From: Limnephilus marmoratus
Taxonomy: Eukaryota; Arthropoda; Insecta; Trichoptera; Limnephilidae
Direction of reading: 5' to 3'
DNA: 64,000 bases
NCBI GenBank assembly: GCA_917880885.1
Contig: OU862919.1
Coordinates: 12,232,001 to 12,296,000 of the forward strand
Shown here: positions 35,601-43,958 of the stretch, in pieces
Layout: every line of letters begins with the position of its first letter
How positions within the stretch are numbered: the first letter of the stretch is position 1
Program-made: the position numbers and the translations under genes
The notes under the pieces: generated by a model
Database searches by the model: none
Seen by the model: only the letters and a program-made list of their open reading frames with translations
What the model was told of the DNA's origin: nothing

Positions 35601-38600
35601 CAGATTTTTTAAATTTTCAAAAAAGATTTTGTATTATACCACACCCATTTCAAATAATATAATCATGCAGTAAAATAAATCAATACATTATCTAGCAAAG
35701 TTATGTTTTAGAATTTTGATTTTAGTTTCAATAAAATCATTAAAAAATATGTACGTACATGTGTTTCTTGACGAAAATTGGTCCATTTGTGTATTTATTT
35801 GCGCATTTACAAACTAATATATTTCAGATTTTTTTAACATTCTTATTAAATTTAGACATTATCGAAAAATGATAAATACTTATAATCAAAAAATAATTAC
35901 AAAAAGTACATTATTTTAACAGTTTTATCATCACGCCTTTCAGCATTTTTGGATGAAGGTATAAATTAAAGCTAATTTGGATTGAAATAAATTCAATATT
36001 GAGTTATAATTTAAAAAAGCTGGTACGTAGAATAATTAATCTTTCTCACTGTAACCACCCTGCACGATCGTAAGAACAACTTTCGACGAAATGTGGATTT
36101 TCCTCCGCTGGCTGGTTAAACGCTCTTAATAGGTAATCCACAAACAATATTGTGCGCGATCATAACATTATGCTAAAGCATGTTTAATGTTTACAACGGT
36201 CTTATAATAAATATATATATATATCTTATAATAAAACTGTCAGTTGTTTTGTTATTAAATTAAAGACAAGTTCACCTGTGCGTGAGTTCAGAAGGTCCAC
36301 CAAACATTCCACAGCCCCAGCAATGCCAAGGCTGGGACGTGATGTTGACACGTAGCAAAGGTTCAGAATGCATTTCACAGCCGAATTGGTGAAGTTCTTA
36401 CTCAAGACCACCAGGCATCTGTAACCTCTGCCGTCACCCAGGATCTATAAATAAACACAATTTTTATCACAACTCATGAAAAGTTGAACTTTTGTAAGTA
36501 CTTATGTAGTTTTAATTTACTTTCCAATGTCTGGAGATCATTTATTTATTTATGTACTAGCTTTTGCCCCCCGGCTTCGCTCGCATAGTATTAGGGGGGT
36601 TTCCACTTCGCCTCCTCCACCTTCCCTATCCCCACTCCACTCCCCCCCTCCCCCACCCTCTCCTCCCCTTCCCCACCTCCCCCTTCCCTCCTCCTCAATC
36701 TCCCCCCCCTCTCCAACACCCCACCCCCCCCTTACCGCTCACCCCCCCTTACCCCCCTCCATACCCGTTACGTGCCACCTATTGCAATTTTTTTACAGAT
36801 TTCATAATGCCAGAGCTCTGAGCTATAGCCTATATGTTATTCTGATGTATGAGCTATATTATTGTAAAGTTTTATTAAAATCCATTCAGTAGTTTTTGCG
36901 TGAAAGAGTAACAAACATACATACATCCATACATCCATGCAAACTTTCGCCTTTATAATATTAGTAGGATTTATTTATTGCTTCTTCACAATTTAAATAC
37001 ATTTTTTAGGATGTAATTATTAACCCCACTAGGGTTCGCCTGTACAAATAATATCATTAATAACTTTTTTCTAATAATGCTCTCACAGACTTGAAATGGT
37101 GAACGACTTTATAAACCCAGGTCCGTCTACAAGTGACGAAGGAAGTAAAAAGAAGAATTTGGATGACAAAAGATGCCGTGAGTAAAATCGTGACCAGACA
37201 ACTCAGAATCATGCAAGCGGGCGTACATTAATTACGTGAGCTCAAAAAGAGGGGGGTCCAGCAAAATCTCACAAAGAATAGACGAAGTGGCCCAAATTTA
37301 TCTCACCAAGGGGGCGGGGGGGGTCTAGATTGGAAGAAAAACTGCTCACGTAATTAATGTATGCCCCCCAACTTCAACACCTTCCTCCTCCAACAACTCC
37401 TTTGAAAAGTAACGACTAAAAGTGATGAAAAAAAAATTGGTTGAATAGATTATGCTAGGTTAGGTTATGGGCTATTTTCGATTATTTTTTTCATTGCTTT
37501 TATCAAAGGGGTGTTGAAATTGCATGATTCTGAGTTGTCGTGGAACTGAGTAAAATGGAGTGGCAGAGGCATAACGAAGACCACCAAGATGAGACCCGCC
37601 CGGGTGTTAATTTTCCCATGGTGTGGAAACACGGACACTTAGAGCCAACAAAATATAACAATAAAATAGATATTTCAAAGCTCCATAGCACATTATGAAA
37701 CAATGTTAGATACAGTAAACAGTTGTACATATTGACATAAAAATTCCATCAGATCAGTCAGAAAGAGTTGCGCAAATTTCAAAACGCCAAAGCTCACCCT
37801 TTGAGAATTTTGAGTGAGACATACAAACGGGCACTTACATAGAAATTATTTTTAAGCAACCCTTGCTTATATAGTGCAATTGATAAACATCGCTGCACAC
37901 CCAGAATCTTTGGGCAATTAGGGGTAAGAGGGGACTGCGGACAAATGTTCCAAACTAGTTAACTAATACCGACATTATTTAACTCGCGCACAAGCTATTG
38001 TAAATTTTTATACAAATTTCATAACGCCATTATATAGAAACTTTTGCAGGCATGCGCATAACAAATCACCAAAGTTTCCTCGCAATCGGATGAAAGGTTT
38101 AGGAACGCGAAAGGGACAAACAAAGAATTAATTTTTATATATTAAGATAACAATAATCATTTTTTATTATAGTTAACCTGTTCAGCGCATTGAAACGTCG
38201 AGAGCATAGTAAAGAAGCCAAGACACTTCAGCAATCCGGCAAACAGTTCATCTCTGCTCTTCCTGACAGTGACTTCCTTTGACTGCGTTTTGGCCTCACC
38301 CGAAAGAGGTTTTATCAATTCAGCATTTTCACATTCTGTTGAGAGGAGAACGGAAACTGCTCTCACAACACCATTGGAAATCATGTCTTCCCTTCGATCT
38401 GTCACCATCCAAAGCAACCTGAAATCATACCAACATTCTAAACACTAAAACAAGTTGTTTCTTTATGTTTTAATCTGGCAACCACACCTAAACTATCGTG
38501 ATGTCATAGATGACAGCGCCCTCCTTTTTGCCAACTTAAATCAAAACCAAAATTTTCCCTGAAATCATAAATTTTTTAAGTAGGTACTTAATACCCACCT

Positions 38601-41600
38601 CCTTATAAACCATATATTTTATGCAACTTTTTATATATTTCAAGAAAGGAATAATTTATACATTTGTCAAAAAAAAAATCACTAATCTCAGTGACAATTC
38701 TTTTTTTTAAACTTTCTCCAGGCATGTAGGAACCATAATAATGAAAAAATGCAAATAAGAAAGTCCAAATAAAAACAACGATTTCACATTTGAAAAATGA
38801 ATCTTTCGGCCAAAAGAGGAACTAATGAACAATTTTTTTTTCATACAAAAACTACACTAATGACGCCACCGACCGCAAAGTTAAGCTGGTTGATACCTGA
38901 AATGTACTGTCACTGCAGTTCTAGTTACCGGAGACAAATTTATCCAATTACACAGGCCTGCAAATTGACATTTAAAAATTTTTTTTAGACGGTAATGGGT
39001 GTATTATATGTATTTCGGTATGCTGAATTCGAGTATGCCATCCATTTTGACCCATCACGGAAGGATTTTCCCTAAAGTGGAAATTAAAATATAGGCAAAA
39101 CCCGCCTTACACTACTTCTGAAGGGAATGTTCAAAAGAAAAAAAACATAAAATATGCAAATTTAATTAATTTTAAGTGATAATATATTTTATTTACATTA
39201 TATACAATTATAAATCTATATAAAATCTGCTTTTTTTAGTTTCGAAGCTTCGTTTTGTGCTTTTTCTTTTGTGGGACGTTATGTTAAAATTGTTGAGGTC
39301 CACTGGAGTCGCCTACTTGAAACTCCTCACTAGAACTTTCTTCTGATGATGGCAAATCGTCTAGGCTTTGGGGTGCTTGTGGTGTAGGAATGCCAGGTCC
39401 GTGAGGGACTGGGCGAAGTGCCGAAGCCATGTTTGGGTTTAAAAAATTTGTTTTTTTTATTTTTGGTACTATATCCTTGCACATTGCACGAACAAAAGTA
39501 GCAATCACCGCTATGGTTTCGAGGCTCTCTCCAGATCATAGGAACACCAAAACGAAAAGATTTAACTTTACCTTTTGACCACATTCTAAGTCCTTCAACA
39601 CACCCTGAACAAACTCTATGCTGGGCCCAAGATTTGTCCTGGTATATCTTTACACCAAATATGCAAAATACACTTTATTGTTGTTTTTTCACTACAAATT
39701 CACCATAAATATAGCAAAAACTCTCAGAAGAATTTACACAACCTCTTGAAGTCATTTTTGAAACGCACATTACGAAAGTTGGAACAGAAATAAATAAATG
39801 AAAGGGCATGGAAGGTAGTGGGCAACTTGGGAATTTCGGCATTCTCTCATCATACTTTCTATGGAAAATCCCGATATATGTGATTCAACGCTGACTTATT
39901 TTATCGTTATGAGTTACTAAATGTTTTGTTTAAGTCTATAAAACATAATATTATCTTATAATAAGTTGGAATTAATAAAAAATATATATTTCGGCGATAA
40001 ACCCCGTTTTGCGCCTTGATAGGCAATCCCATAGTATTTTGAGTTTTCCGGAAAAACCTTATGTGATGGAATTTTTTTGATAATTTTCCCGAATTCGGCA
40101 ACCAAAAATACATGGGAATAACCTCTTATTTCAAAGAAAAAAACAGCCGCAGACCTGTGTTATTTTTTGAATCTGTTACTTAAAAAGAAAAAAAATAGGG
40201 AGGGGTTGCTAGAGAAATTCTGAGAACAAGTAACCAGGAAATAATATTGACTGTCTTGAGACAGCAAAATCACTAGGACAAAGTAACTGGGACAGGAATA
40301 TCGACCATCTCTATGGTGACACAAGCAAAATATCAGAACTTAGAAATGAAGAAGTGCTTCAAGACCGTGGCTGGTAGATCTTCCAACCGGTTCCGTGTGA
40401 GGACATTAATTTGACCAAGAAAGGCAAATTATACAATGTATTCTTCCAATCACTTGGACATTTTCCCCAACACTCTTTTCTCAAGCTAAACATTGAAATA
40501 TAGTGAAATTATTTACCTTATAGCCCTGACGGCCATTTGTAGGGTCTGGTAAGTGCTTGTTTTCTCATTATTAGTAATTACAGTTACTAAGGCCGCAACA
40601 GCACCTTCAGAATGCAGCTGCTCAGCGTTGGGGGCCTGCTGCGCCAAATTTCCTATCACACGGCATGTCCTTCCAACTATGCTGTCCCGACTTATAAATT
40701 TTAATATGAATATTAAATGTGATGATATTTTAAAATTCCCAACCTGCAATAAACAAAAGAAAGTCAGAATAAGTAGTGTAACATTATTTAAATATCATAG
40801 AATGTGCAGAATATCTTTAGTCTTCTCCTGTAGGAGATGGCTATCAGTTGGCAATCTACACCCAATAGGCTGCAGCACATGACGTTATACATAATCTATA
40901 GACGCGTGGTAGAAATCTCAAAAGTGGTAGGCCAAAACCAAGGCAATTGTATTTGTCTTCGATTCCATAGTTTTAGTAATCAACTGCCAACCGTCGCGTA
41001 AGGTTGTGTCCTAATAGTAAGAAAATTGCATTAAAAAAGCGCCAAAATGCCCTTGTGTGTGATGAGAAAATGTTTCCATTACACAGCAAATACTAGTAAA
41101 ACCAATGACGTTATATTTGTAGACGCGTGGTAGAAATCTCAAAGTGGGAAGCCAAAAGCAAGGCAATTGCACTGTACTCGATTACTAGTGCTAAATAGAC
41201 TCGCCATAGTCTCACATACTCGCAAAATAATGTGGCAAGTAAGCAACACTCTTTTGTTTTCAGCGATTTTCAGTAATTTCTTAATTCAAAAGTTATTCAT
41301 CTTTTACAAAGATATGCTACTTCTACACCGAAGCCAAACATCCAACTCAAACTTCCAACGCAAGAACTACCCTTCTACACAATCGTTCGAAAGTTTGAAG
41401 TTAGAAGTTGGCCTCAGTGTAGCCGTACCATAAGACAATCAAAGAATGTGTGTTTTTTCTCTAATGACGCACAAATTGTCCGACAGAGAACATGAAAATA
41501 AATTGCATTGCTTATAATAATCGATAATAATAATTAATTTGTGTGTACTTATGAATGAAATATTATTTCTTCACTTTTACTACTGTTTGCCGTGTAATGG

Positions 41601-43958
41601 AAACATTTTCTCATCACACAGGAGGGCATTTTGGCACTTTTTAAATGCAATTTTCCTATGGTAAGACACGACCTTACTCGACAAGTGACAGCTTAGACTA
41701 AAGTACCGGAAATCGAGACCAGTGCAATTGCCTTGCTTTTGGCTTCCCACTTTGAGATTTCTATCCCACATCTACAGTATATAACGTCTTTGTTACCAGT
41801 AGGTAAATTGCATTTAGAAAGCGCCAAAATGCCCTCCTGTGTGATGAAAAATGTTCCCACGGCAAACAGTAGTAAAAGTAAAGAAATAAGATTTCATTTA
41901 TAAAGTGCATGCAAATTACTTATTATTATCGATTATTATAAAAAAATACAATTAATTTCCATATTTCCTGCCTGAAAATTTTATATGTCATTAGAGAAAA
42001 TACACAAACATCTTTGAGTGTCTTATGGTACGGCCACACTGAGGCCAACTTCAAACGTTCGGACGATTGTGTAGAGGGGTAGTTCGTGCGTTGGGAGTTT
42101 TAAGAGTTGGAATGAATTGCTGAATGTGTTGCTAAGCGCATAACTTTCGAACGACTGCACCAAATTGGATAATTCTTTTTTTTGTGTGTTCGTTATTGTC
42201 AGGACAAGGTTTTTATAAAACTTCCGGTGAGCTCTGGCATTATGAAATTTGTATAAAAAAATTGCTATTGGTGGCACGCAAGGAAGCGGCTATTGCTATG
42301 GAAAGCAGGAGGGAGGGAGAGATGGGGGGAGGGGAAACAGGGAGGGGGAGGGGAACCTGGGAGGGGGGAAGGGGACCTGGGAGGGGGGAGGGGAACTCGG
42401 GAGGGGGGTTCGCGGGACGGGGGAAGGGGGGGAGTGGAGTGGGGAGAGGGAAGGTGGAGGTGACGGAGTGGGAACGGGAGAAGGGAAGAGGACGCAGGAG
42501 AAGAAGGGGAGGCCAAAGGGGAATGGGACGAATGAATGGGAAAGGACACTCAACAATTTCTTTATTAAATGGCATAGCAACACATGCCGGGACCAGCTAG
42601 TTACTTATAATTATCAATTATCATAAATAATACAATTGTTTTCCGCCTGAAGATTTTATGCATCATTAGAGAATTCAAGGCCTGCACAGGTCTGGATGGG
42701 CAACAGCCAAATTACGAAGTCAGTGCCGTCACTAAGTAAACTTTTGCTGTTAATAGTCCAATAACTCTGTTTATTTACATGCTAGCAGTAAAACATCATA
42801 CGAATCAGCAGTAACAACAAATACAATAATAATCAACACCATTTGCAAGAACTGTTGTTGTTCATTGCAGCTTGAAAACTTGACACCTCAAAATTCGACT
42901 GGTGCCCAGGCCTTCTGCTTTAGTCGACCTTGAGACAATATTTGATAGAACTTTTGAATTTTGAACACGAAAACTCGAAAACGAGTTCTATCGTTTATTT
43001 TGTACATTCGCACATATTCTTACGTCTATCTTTGTCATACATGTACAACATTTGAATTAAGAATTTATTGAAAACAGCAGAGTGTTCCATACTAGCCACA
43101 TTTAATTTTGAGTCTGTGAGACAATGGCTAGTCTAGATCTAGATGTATAACTTCATTGCGGAACAGTATGTTTAAGAACTAGCAAAATCAAAAGTTCCCA
43201 TTGAAATTAAAGCCTTGTAAAGCTAAATCGGCCATTTTATCACGCTTTACAGTTCCCACGCCATTTTTTACAGTGAGACATTTTTGATAATGGAATCTAT
43301 CTAGAAATTCTATTTCAACGGTGCGTTCAACCTAGTAATAATTTTTCTAAATTAATTATATTGCGTTACACTTATGTTTTTAATGAAAAGTGTAGAAATA
43401 TTAAAGAGAGACTAGGATTTATTTAATAAAAGGAAAATATTGGTCAAATACTATCATTTTCTTTCATAAATACCCAATATAAGTAATCTGCGGGATGACA
43501 GATCGGGCTGAGATAAACATTTTATTTGAGTAAATTCTTCTTTTGAAACTTATGTATTTATGCTAGTATTAGGTTTAAACTTTAATTTTATATATTTTAA
43601 AACGATTGAATCTAAAATATAATCAAAAGAGGGGCTTTATGCCAGCTGAATTCATGCATATGTGACATTTAAAATATGTATGAATTTTGTTGAAAAATAG
43701 ATCATGACTTACCCTCAAACTACATGCCTCGTCCATACAGCAGTTCCCCAATATACTTAAAACAATATCTAAGACATTTTCATTCGTTTTTCTAAGTAAA
43801 GGTATTAAATTTTCCAATCCTCCACATTCACGAAAAGTCTTCAGACCTTGATCAGTTTTTATAACGCGAGTCCTAATTTGATGCAGAGTATCTATTATTT
43901 TGGTTGTAGATGAGGAATTAAGATTACTTAACAACGATTTAACATGGTTTTTATCCAT
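16864..43958 (-). CDS. ARMC5: ARMC5, ARM-repeat and BTB protein (13 exons)
   Basis: Thirteen exons (43958-43713, 40743-40517, 38418-38178, 36444-36276, 34075-33893, 30911-30783, 28303-28059, 26925-26547, 25424-25221, 20309-20117, 19217-19115, 18533-18388, 17620-16864) join with every phase matching to 3222 nt, or 1073 residues plus TAG. Human ARMC5 has 935. Residues 1-398 form ARM repeats (FRECGGLENLIPLLRK, GRTCRVIGNLAQ, AVKCILNLCY). Residues 399-674 are an acidic, Ser/Pro-rich linker. ARM-like helices resume at 675-821. A BTB domain lies at about 893-965 (DIVNLLLDDSSSVQANKQFL, SEVFNAMFTGSF), followed by a helical tail. From family knowledge, ARMC5 is a CUL3 substrate adaptor, with the RNA polymerase II subunit RPB1 as its known target. 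The first ATG is MDKNHVK at 43958; the frame extends upstream without another ATG. The introns carry most of the repeats in the window. Confidence 0.93.
17621..18387 (-). other. ARMC5 intron 12, no element recognised
   Basis: Ordinary AT-rich intron. Neither strand shows an exon-like frame with splice signals. Confidence 0.5.
18388..18533 (-). CDS. ARMC5: ARMC5 exon 12 (residues 774-821)
   Basis: The acceptor is TTTTTTACAG and the donor is ATAAG|GTAAAT, phase 2. Encodes LNTLATRLLTQLTMLAESDY and QTLALTLPYII. Confidence 0.9.
18931..19003 (+). repeat. tRNA-like SINE head or tRNA pseudogene
   Basis: It has a good A box (TAGCTCAGTTGG), a good B box (GGTTCGAGTCC), a T-arm stem CTGGG/CCCAG and a 7-base anticodon loop reading GGC. 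The acceptor strands do not pair (five of seven positions are mismatches or wobbles) and position 33 is C, so it is not a working tRNA. It lies in ARMC5 intron 11. Confidence 0.65.
19115..19217 (-). CDS. ARMC5: ARMC5 exon 11 (residues 739-773)
   Basis: The acceptor is TTTTCAG and the donor is AAACAG|GTAAGA. Encodes NAKYLVRLLKHRLILYLYKM and a Cys-rich HMECQQCKQ. Confidence 0.9.
19218..20116 (-). other. ARMC5 intron 10, nothing recognised
   Basis: The sequence is more mixed in composition than the neighbouring introns, but I find no element ends or coding remnant. Confidence 0.4.
20117..20309 (-). CDS. ARMC5: ARMC5 exon 10 (residues 675-738)
   Basis: The acceptor is GTATTTCAG and the donor is ATAAG|GTATTA. 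Encodes KARCLLVLLSRVFHSDTGME and CPLNRAARILAKII, where ARM-like helices resume. Confidence 0.9.
20662..21360. mobile_element. hAT MITE, TAGAGATGAAACGGATA termini, copy 1
   Basis: The exact inverted ends TAGAGATGAAACGGATA are flanked by a perfect 8-bp duplication GTGTATAT (20654-20661 and 21361-21368). Both subterminal regions are packed with TATCCGG and its complement, often as CCGGATATCCGG palindromes. Confidence 0.93.
21374..22032. mobile_element. MITE, GTCTGTCAAATAAGAGTAG termini (mariner-like?)
   Basis: Inverted ends of about 27 bp (TGTCAAATAAGAGTAGAAAA and its complement) lie between the two TAGAGATG elements. TA dinucleotides at both edges fit a Tc1/mariner-type insertion, but that assignment is tentative. 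Confidence 0.65.
22324..22822. mobile_element. hAT MITE, TAGAGATGAAACGGATA termini, copy 2 (inverted)
   Basis: Same family as 20662-21360 but in the opposite orientation and 200 bp shorter. It is flanked by the perfect 8-bp duplication ATTACAAT (22316-22323 and 22823-22830). Confidence 0.93.
22862..23582 (+). mobile_element. 721-bp TTAAGAG element, copy 1
   Basis: The ends TTAAGAGCGTTTAACCAG and, inverted, TTAAGAGGGCATTACCAG are imperfect inverted repeats abutting TTAA. A second copy of exactly the same length lies inverted at 35409-36129 and an interrupted copy at 54656-56501. No coding capacity is seen. TTAA suggests a piggyBac-type target, but the ends lack the usual CCY. Confidence 0.85.
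23583..25220 (-). other. ARMC5 intron 9 remainder, with LINE 3' tail near 23980-24150
   Basis: The 23980-24150 portion has a LINE-like 3' UTR (CCTAAAACGGGAATACTCC) and an (AAATA)n tail similar to that at 33480-33545. Nothing else is recognised. Confidence 0.45.
25221..25424 (-). CDS. ARMC5: ARMC5 exon 9, acidic linker (residues 607-674)
   Basis: The acceptor is TATTTCAG and the donor is CAATTAG|GTCTGT. Encodes DSSSDSEKSGRYSPVCSD and ANDLDDLMMDDET. The correct frame is not the longest open frame here, but it is the only one whose phase fits exons 8 and 10. Confidence 0.87.
25770..25841 (+). repeat. 72-bp nested-hairpin repeat, copy B
   Basis: The outer arms CTCCACACAG and CTGTGTGGAG are perfect, with inner CCCTGAGG and CCTCAGGG around AAAATAATTT. 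The sequence upstream (25660-25760) also matches that at 27930-28010, so the repeat belongs to a larger element. Confidence 0.8.
26547..26925 (-). CDS. ARMC5: ARMC5 exon 8, Ser/Pro-rich linker (residues 481-606)
   Basis: The acceptor is GTTTCAG and the donor is GATGAAG|GTGTGT. The region holds repeated WSP motifs (DWSPNG, DWSPDS, QWSPGS), a YSPTSNYSKSP stretch and CYSPQS. It is probably disordered. Confidence 0.87.
27200..27500 (-). mobile_element. GA-rich-core repeat, partial copy
   Basis: It carries the family landmark GAGCTCTGGCATTATGAAAT (first base changed here) and then a purine-only run of GGGAGG-type repeats at about 27360-27480. Confidence 0.6.
27567..27638 (+). repeat. 72-bp nested-hairpin repeat, copy C
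   Basis: Same hairpin, with one change in the outer arm (CTCCACTCAG). A degraded fourth copy follows at about 27733-27796. Confidence 0.75.
28059..28303 (-). CDS. ARMC5: ARMC5 exon 7, acidic linker (residues 399-480)
   Basis: The acceptor is TTTTTCTAG and the donor is CCAAAG|GTTGGT. Low-complexity region with NDSYEASDCEGSEEEYK, followed by a basic KSPGSARKRCKK that could be a nuclear localisation signal. Confidence 0.85.
28304..29274 (-). other. ARMC5 intron 6 segment, nothing recognised
   Basis: AT-rich, no element ends or exon-like frames. Confidence 0.4.
29275..29452. repeat. Foldback element with about 65-bp arms
   Basis: The left arm contains GGGGTGTTATGCCGTG and the right arm its exact complement CACGGCATAACACCCC. 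The arms extend through TTGTTATTTATTTTT on one side and an imperfect CTACCTCC/GGAGGTAG pairing on the other. The loop is about 47 bp. Confidence 0.75.
29496..29632. repeat. Short inverted repeat with Penelope-like motif
   Basis: TATAATGAAAATCAAATCAC and its complement at 29613-29632 enclose AACATGTTTCAATAACAACG, the inverse of the motif noted near 14530. Confidence 0.5.
30114..30660. mobile_element. Inverted-repeat element carrying a LINE 3' end
   Basis: The left arm (30114-30177) contains GAGATCTCCTGTCAGATT and the right arm (30440-30508) its near complement, with TCTATATCTTTTGTG at both outer ends. Inside, 30200-30350 ends CGATATGGGCTGTAGCGCC and (GAA)n, a typical insect LINE 3' end, so a retroelement inserted in the MITE or was captured by it. 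Confidence 0.6.
30783..30911 (-). CDS. ARMC5: ARMC5 exon 6 (residues 356-398)
   Basis: The acceptor is TCCATGCAG and the donor is CACAGG|GTGAGA. Encodes FQMLINEGLIEIIEIQLKEY and a short polar tail. The phase joins both neighbours. Confidence 0.87.
31294..32314. mobile_element. PIF/Harbinger element
   Basis: The imperfect inverted termini (GGTTCGCACGAGG left, GAGTTCACACGAGG inverted right) are flanked by TTA on both sides (31291-31293, 32315-32317), the 3-bp duplication of this superfamily. It holds a transposase remnant. Its inner part (31650-32050) is related to 47190-47660. Confidence 0.75.
31383..31607 (-). pseudogene. Harbinger nuclease N-terminal fragment
   Basis: Includes YKMRMRMSPEHFELLVSLVS, the region before the catalytic domain of HARBI1-like nucleases, where MSPEHF-LVSLVSPKI is characteristic. 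The catalytic DDE residues are absent. Confidence 0.65.
32350..32741. mobile_element. MITE with about 52-bp inverted termini
   Basis: The arms contain AACTCGTAGTACAAGCGGGA and its exact complement. TATA is present at both edges, fitting a TA or TATA target. The superfamily is not certain. Confidence 0.75.
32900..33545 (+). pseudogene. LINE reverse transcriptase C-terminal remnant with 3' tail
   Basis: From 33033 to the TAA at 33231-33233 the frame reads IKSLNYVAYTLYNSLPDMYK and ends FLSMYKDETL, the usual YNSLP-type C-terminus. A 3' UTR (ACTCATCGGGATTGCTATAG) and an A-rich tail follow. Sense strand is opposite to ARMC5. Confidence 0.65.
33893..34075 (-). CDS. ARMC5: ARMC5 exon 5 (residues 295-355)
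   Basis: Phase fixes the acceptor at GTGCCACCAG|ACGACTGG, not at the upstream TTAG, which would break the frame. Encodes DWPESWVRTLCLLSREAV, LRECGGLTLLLAVARD and LNALLQFVFDCT. The donor is ACCG|GTGAGA, phase 1. Confidence 0.9.
34362..34642. mobile_element. hAT MITE with CAGTGGCGTAGC termini
   Basis: Perfect 12-bp inverted ends CAGTGGCGTAGC, flanked by GATAAAAG and GATAGAAG (8-bp duplication, one mismatch). Internal G and C runs and the right subterminal region match the edge of the decayed hAT copy at 120-1284, its likely autonomous relative. Confidence 0.88.
34662..35040. mobile_element. PIF/Harbinger-type MITE (379 bp)
   Basis: Inverted ends of about 42 bp (CTGTAACGTAACATGCAATG and its complement) with TTA on both sides (34659-34661, 35041-35043). 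The interior is GC-rich and gives overlapping long open frames on both strands that are not genes. Confidence 0.83.
35409..36129 (-). mobile_element. 721-bp TTAAGAG element, copy 2 (inverted)
   Basis: The reverse complement of 22862-23582, same length and closely similar throughout. It lies in ARMC5 intron 4 while copy 1 lies in intron 9. Confidence 0.88.
36276..36444 (-). CDS. ARMC5: ARMC5 exon 4 (residues 239-294)
   Basis: The acceptor is ATTTATAG and the donor is CGCACAG|GTGAAC, phase 1. Encodes ILGDGRGYRCLVVLSKN and AGAVECLVDLLNSRT, one ARM repeat. Confidence 0.9.
36556..36971 (+). mobile_element. GA-rich-core repeat, full-length-like copy
   Basis: It starts CTAGCTTTTGCCCCCCGGCT, continues into a C-rich/T-rich block (the GA-rich core inverted, 36600-36765), then TTTCATAATGCCAGAGCTC and TTCAGTAGTTTTTGCGTG, and ends with ACATACATCC repeats and AATATTAGTAGGAT. 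It is a non-autonomous retroelement by appearance; the class is unproven. Confidence 0.65.
37190..37545. mobile_element. MITE with GACAACTCAGAATCATGCAA termini
   Basis: GACAACTCAGAATCATGCAA near 37197 is complementary to TTGCATGATTCTGAGTTGTC ending near 37541. A related, uninterrupted relative lies at 59794-59985. It contains AGGTTAGGTTA, which resembles but is not an array of the insect TTAGG telomere repeat. Confidence 0.7.
37219..37366. mobile_element. Nested 148-bp MITE with GGGCGTACATTAATTACGTG ends
   Basis: Inverted ends of 22 bp (one mismatch) within the MITE at 37190-37545. It belongs to the GGGGCC...TTACGT group. Confidence 0.75.
37740..38150 (+). repeat. GA-rich-core family 3' region (degraded)
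   Basis: Shares phrases with the family (TACAAATTTCATAACGCC, TCACCAAAGTTTC, ATCGGATGAAA) but lacks the purine core. Confidence 0.4.
38178..38418 (-). CDS. ARMC5: ARMC5 exon 3 (residues 158-238)
   Basis: The acceptor is GATTTCAG and the donor is GAACAG|GTTAAC, phase 0. Encodes LLWMVTDRREDMISNG through FTMLSTFQCAEQ, with a polar loop (GEAKTQSKEVTVRK) between helices. Confidence 0.88.
39284..39755 (-). pseudogene. Remnant of a recurrent arthropod protein family (WREP..NH..DCYFC)
   Basis: On the minus strand from MTSRGCVNSSESFCYIYGEF (39755) the sequence continues, after a stop and a deletion, with DKSWAQHRVCSGCVEG, FRFGVPMIWREPRNHSGDCY and, after a frameshift, ASALRPVPHGPG and an acidic end. 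This order of Cys pairs and the WREP-NH-DCYFC motif is, from memory, a multicopy uncharacterised family in insect and cnidarian genomes. Function unknown. This copy is broken by at least one stop and one frameshift. It lies in ARMC5 intron 2. Confidence 0.6.
40517..40743 (-). CDS. ARMC5: ARMC5 exon 2 (residues 83-157)
   Basis: The acceptor is TTTATTGCAG and the donor is ATAAG|GTAAAT, phase 2. Includes DSIVGRTCRVIGNLAQQAP and LQMAVRAIR, typical ARM-repeat helices. Confidence 0.9.
41104..41792. repeat. Inverted repeat with about 72-bp arms in the ACGTTATA cluster
   Basis: The left arm (41104-41174) and right arm (41720-41792) share CTCAAAGTGGGAAGCCAAAA and CAAGGCAATTGCACTG as complements. The spacer is about 545 bp. 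Confidence 0.75.
42130..42601 (-). mobile_element. GA-rich-core repeat with long purine tract
   Basis: GAGCTCTGGCATTATGAAAT near 42231 precedes an almost pure GGGAGG-type purine tract (42300-42540), and the copy ends CATGCCGGGACCAGCTAG. The tract generates open frames of about 100 codons on both strands that are only composition artefacts. Confidence 0.7.
43713..43958 (-). CDS. ARMC5: ARMC5 exon 1 (residues 1-82)
   Basis: Starts MDKNHVKSLLSNLN and contains the first ARM repeat (FRECGGLENLIPLLRK, VLSILGNCCMDEACSLR). The donor is TTGAGG|GTAAGT, phase 0. Confidence 0.9.

Larger units (their letters stand above)
40876..43158. repeat. Cluster of nested ACGTTATA-type repeats
   Basis: Several partial copies of one element occur here in both orientations, marked by GTAGACGCGTGGTAGAAATC, GAGAAAATGTTTCCATTACA and AGAGAATTCAAGGCCTG. 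A more complete copy lies at 57312-58135. A second inverted pair, with TGGCCTCAGTGTAGCCGTAC, lies at 41354-41440 and 42018-42101. A GA-rich-core element (42130-42601) interrupts the cluster. Confidence 0.65.

Noticed and set aside
37450..37465. Interstitial TTAGG telomere repeats
   Set aside because: Only one or two units occur, within a MITE core also found at 59870. It is not an array.
42184..42626. Overlapping open frames of about 95-138 codons on both strands, likewise at 55958-56501
   Set aside because: They come from purine-only GGGAGG tracts that lack stop codons by composition. The peptides are Gly/Arg or Pro/Ser repeats without domains.
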